Positions 6,506 through 8,172 of a DNA stretch of 8,172 nt are shown here, in pieces (within the stretch, counting starts at the first letter, position 1; the number at the start of each line of letters is the position of its first letter). The position numbers and the translations under genes were made by a program. The DNA comes from an uncultured Roseburia sp. Lineage in GTDB: Bacteria > Bacillota > Clostridia > Lachnospirales > Lachnospiraceae. The notes under the pieces are model-generated. The model was not told the DNA's origin. It was given only the letters and a program-made list of their open reading frames with translations, and ran no database searches. The DNA lies in contig CAKRCJ010000089.1 of NCBI GenBank assembly GCA_934307185.1, forward strand, positions 1 to 8,172, written 5' to 3'.

Positions 6506-7747
6506 ATGAGTTTAAAAAATGTAATGATCGCACAGTCCGGCGGTCCAACTGTTGCGATAAATGCGAGCCTTTCCGGTGTAATCCGTGGTGTCTTAGACTC
6601 CGGTTCCTATGACAAAGTATATGGTTCTATCAACGGCATCCTCGGCATTTTAAACGATGACCTTATGGAGCTGACTGCGCTCGCCAAAGAAACCCCACAA
6701 TATCTTGACAGACTTGAGACAACACCTGCCATGTATTTAGGCTCCTGCCGTTATAAGCTTCCGGATTTTTTAGATGATGATTCCTCTTATGTTTTTATTT
6801 TCAAACAGTTTGAGTCATATAATATCGGAGCATTTTTCTATATTGGTGGAAACGACTCCATGGATACTGTATCCAAATTATCTGAATATGGGAAAAAAAT
6901 TGGCAGTAATGTACGCATCATCGGCATTCCAAAGACAATTGACAACGATTTGTGTGAGACAGACCACACCCCTGGTTTTGGTTCCGCTGCAAAATATATT
7001 GCTTCTTCTCTTTTAGAAATCGCACACGACACTTTCATTTATGCGGTAAAAAGTGTTACAATCGTCGAAATTATGGGACGTGATGCCGGCTGGCTGACTG
7101 CTGCCGCTGCACTCGCAAGAAATGAATATAACACTGCACCTCACTTAATTTATCTGCCAGAGGTTCCATTTGATACGGATGACTTCTTATTAGATATCAA
7201 GCGTATGCTTTTTGAGCGCAATAATGTCATTGTTGCTGTCTCTGAGGGAATACGTGATGCCTCCGGAAATTATATCAGTGCTTCCGAACAGTCGGTTGAC
7301 ACTTTCGGACACAGCCAGTTAAGTGGTGCCGGAAAAACTTTAGAATTTCTTGTAAAGGAAAAATTAGGTGTAAAGGTCCGCTCGATTGAAATAAATGTAT
7401 TACAGCGCTGCGCTGCACACCTTGCTTCAAAAACTGATTTAGAAGAGTCCGTCTCACTCGGAAAAAAAGCTGTAGCACTTTCCGAGGAAGGTGTTACAGC
7501 CGTTATGGTTACTATGAACCGTGTTTCAAATAATCCCTATACGATTGAGTATGGATATGCTGAAATTAAAAACATTGCAAACGAAGCAAAATCCGTTCCA
7601 ACTAACTGGATTAACGATGCCGGAAACGATGTTACCGGAGAAATGATTGATTATCTTGCTCCGCTTATTCAGGGAGAGTCCAATGTGGAATACAAAAATG
7701 GTCTTCCTGTTTATATGAATGTCAGTCATTTAACAAAACATCAATAA
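6506..7747 (+). CDS. Pyrophosphate-type 6-phosphofructokinase
   Basis: This 413-residue cytoplasmic enzyme phosphorylates fructose 6-phosphate at the first committed glycolytic step, probably using pyrophosphate reversibly. The N-terminal loop is QSGGPT (10-15), as in PPi-dependent enzymes. GGNDS (114-118) has Asp117 where ATP enzymes have Gly in GGDGS, and PKTIDND (142-148) has Lys143 where ATP enzymes have Gly in PGTIDND; both residues are known markers of PPi use. IDND holds the catalytic Asp, MGRDAGW (190-196) and SEGI (246-249) contact the sugar phosphate. At 413 residues it is longer than bacterial ATP-PFK (about 320) and matches the short PPi-PFK group. ATG at 6506 follows TAAGGAG (ending 6494) with an 11-base spacer, slightly long. 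It is divergent from the radical SAM gene and overlaps the convergent hydrolase by 26 bp. No intrinsic terminator with a T-tract follows it. PPi use is inferred from motifs. Confidence 0.94.
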   Translation: MSLKNVMIAQSGGPTVAINASLSGVIRGVLDSGSYDKVYGSINGILGILNDDLMELTALAKETPQYLDRLETTPAMYLGSCRYKLPDFLDDDSSYVFIFKQFESYNIGAFFYIGGNDSMDTVSKLSEYGKKIGSNVRIIGIPKTIDNDLCETDHTPGFGSAAKYIASSLLEIAHDTFIYAVKSVTIVEIMGRDAGWLTAAAALARNEYNTAPHLIYLPEVPFDTDDFLLDIKRMLFERNNVIVAVSEGIRDASGNYISASEQSVDTFGHSQLSGAGKTLEFLVKEKLGVKVRSIEINVLQRCAAHLASKTDLEESVSLGKKAVALSEEGVTAVMVTMNRVSNNPYTIEYGYAEIKNIANEAKSVPTNWINDAGNDVTGEMIDYLAPLIQGESNVEYKNGLPVYMNVSHLTKHQ

Positions 7748-8172
7748 ACTTTCCTATCTCAGCCCACGCTTTTCTGGATTCCGGCAGCATTTTTGCTGCC
7801 ATCTGGAAAATGTGGAACATCCCATCATAAATGCTTAATCTTACTTTCACACCCTGATGTCTTGCCTTCGATGCAACACTCACCGAGTCACTGAGCAGCA
7901 TTTCATAAGAACCCACCTGAATCAACATCGGCGGAAATCCTCGGAAATCTCCATATAACGGAGAAATATAACTGTCCATCGGGTCATGATCCCCCACATA
8001 ATCTTTATTATAAATCAGACTGTCTCTCGTATTTCCAAATAACGGGTCCTTCTCATAATTAGTATCGTAAGACTCCCCACTTGCCAAAAGGTCTGTCCAT
8101 GGTGACATTGCAATAATTCCGCATGGAAGTCCTATTCCATGGTCTTTTAAATAATGACACAATGCCATGGAA
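7722..8172 (-). CDS. Alpha/beta hydrolase, HSL/esterase family (5' end outside window)
   Basis: Only the last 149 residues are in the window; the frame stays open through the edge at 8172, so the methionine codon at 8166-8168 is probably internal. The fragment fits the C-terminal half of an alpha/beta hydrolase-3 (hormone-sensitive lipase-like) enzyme. Counting from that methionine, MSPWTDL lies at 21-27, PPMLIQVGSYEMLLSDS at 79-95 with the probable catalytic Asp94, and GMFHIFQ at 116-122 with the probable catalytic His119. The residues before MALCHYL should include the nucleophile motif GDSAGG, since the codon just before the methionine is Ser and such enzymes usually read GDSAGG-x-hydrophobic-Ala. 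That motif lies outside the window and is a prediction. It probably cleaves a short-chain or acetylated ester; the substrate is unknown. The TGA stop at 7722-7724 is inside the phosphofructokinase gene. Confidence 0.88.
   Translation of the reverse strand, partial: SMALCHYLKDHGIGLPCGIIAMSPWTDLLASGESYDTNYEKDPLFGNTRDSLIYNKDYVGDHDPMDSYISPLYGDFRGFPPMLIQVGSYEMLLSDSVSVASKARHQGVKVRLSIYDGMFHIFQMAAKMLPESRKAWAEIGKFIDVLLND
7783..7800. repeat. 7-bp hairpin inside the hydrolase gene, just after pfk
   Basis: GGCAGCA (7783-7789) and TGCTGCC (7794-7800) form a perfect stem with a TTTT loop, 36 bases after the phosphofructokinase stop. There is no following T-tract on either strand, so it is not a standard terminator, but it could stabilise or pause the pfk transcript. 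It also encodes Met-Ala-Ala-Lys-Met-Leu-Pro of the hydrolase and may be incidental. Confidence 0.4.

Noticed and set aside
6838..7729. Minus-strand open frames opposite the phosphofructokinase gene
   Set aside because: They are antisense to a full-length enzyme with all its motifs and show no domain or start signal.
7783..7800. Hairpin as the intrinsic terminator of pfk
   Set aside because: The stem is perfect but no T-rich stretch follows on either strand, and it lies in hydrolase coding sequence. It is listed only as a repeat.
1..8172. CRISPR arrays, insertion sequences, tRNA or rRNA genes, riboswitches, phage genes
   Set aside because: No spaced direct repeats, transposase frames, terminal inverted repeats, tRNA-like cloverleaf or long structured leader was seen; every spacer is under 130 bases.

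Overview
The window looks like ordinary chromosomal DNA from a low-to-moderate GC Firmicute, most likely an anaerobic Clostridia member such as a Lachnospiraceae. The evidence is the gene content (a bifunctional Rel next to an MBL-fold hydrolase and HemZ, a pyrophosphate-type phosphofructokinase, a PflX-type radical SAM protein), strong AGGAG-type ribosome binding sites, AT-rich spacers and sigma-A-like promoters. This taxonomic call is an inference. I found no mobile element, CRISPR array, tRNA, rRNA or phage gene.

Layout. Five genes on the minus strand fill 14-6385. In transcription order they are a PflX-family radical SAM protein (5492-6385), a GNAT acetyltransferase with an extra N-terminal domain (4654-5490, one base after the previous stop), the (p)ppGpp synthetase/hydrolase Rel (2222-4528), an MBL-fold hydrolase (1532-2161) and HemZ (14-1483). 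A divergent spacer (6386-6505) leads to a plus-strand PPi-type 6-phosphofructokinase (6506-7747). The 3' end of that gene overlaps by 26 bp the convergent 3' end of a truncated alpha/beta hydrolase (7722 to beyond 8172). No spacer reaches 300 bases.

Transcription. Three units can be read on the minus strand. pflX-GNAT starts from a good promoter in the divergent spacer. rel has its own near-consensus promoter (TTGATT, 17 bp, TATAAT) and ends in a clear intrinsic terminator whose stem contains rel's last codons and stop. MBL-hemZ follows that terminator, so it depends either on read-through or on a weak promoter in the 39 bases between. The pflX and pfk promoters appear to share one self-complementary TTGCAA as their -35 element.

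Biology. rel-mbl-hemZ is a familiar clostridial neighbourhood centred on the stringent response. The phosphofructokinase carries the residues that mark pyrophosphate rather than ATP use. The least understood part is the tightly coupled PflX/GNAT pair, where both the radical SAM substrate and the acetylation target are unknown. I did not find convincing evidence of a wholly new multi-gene system.
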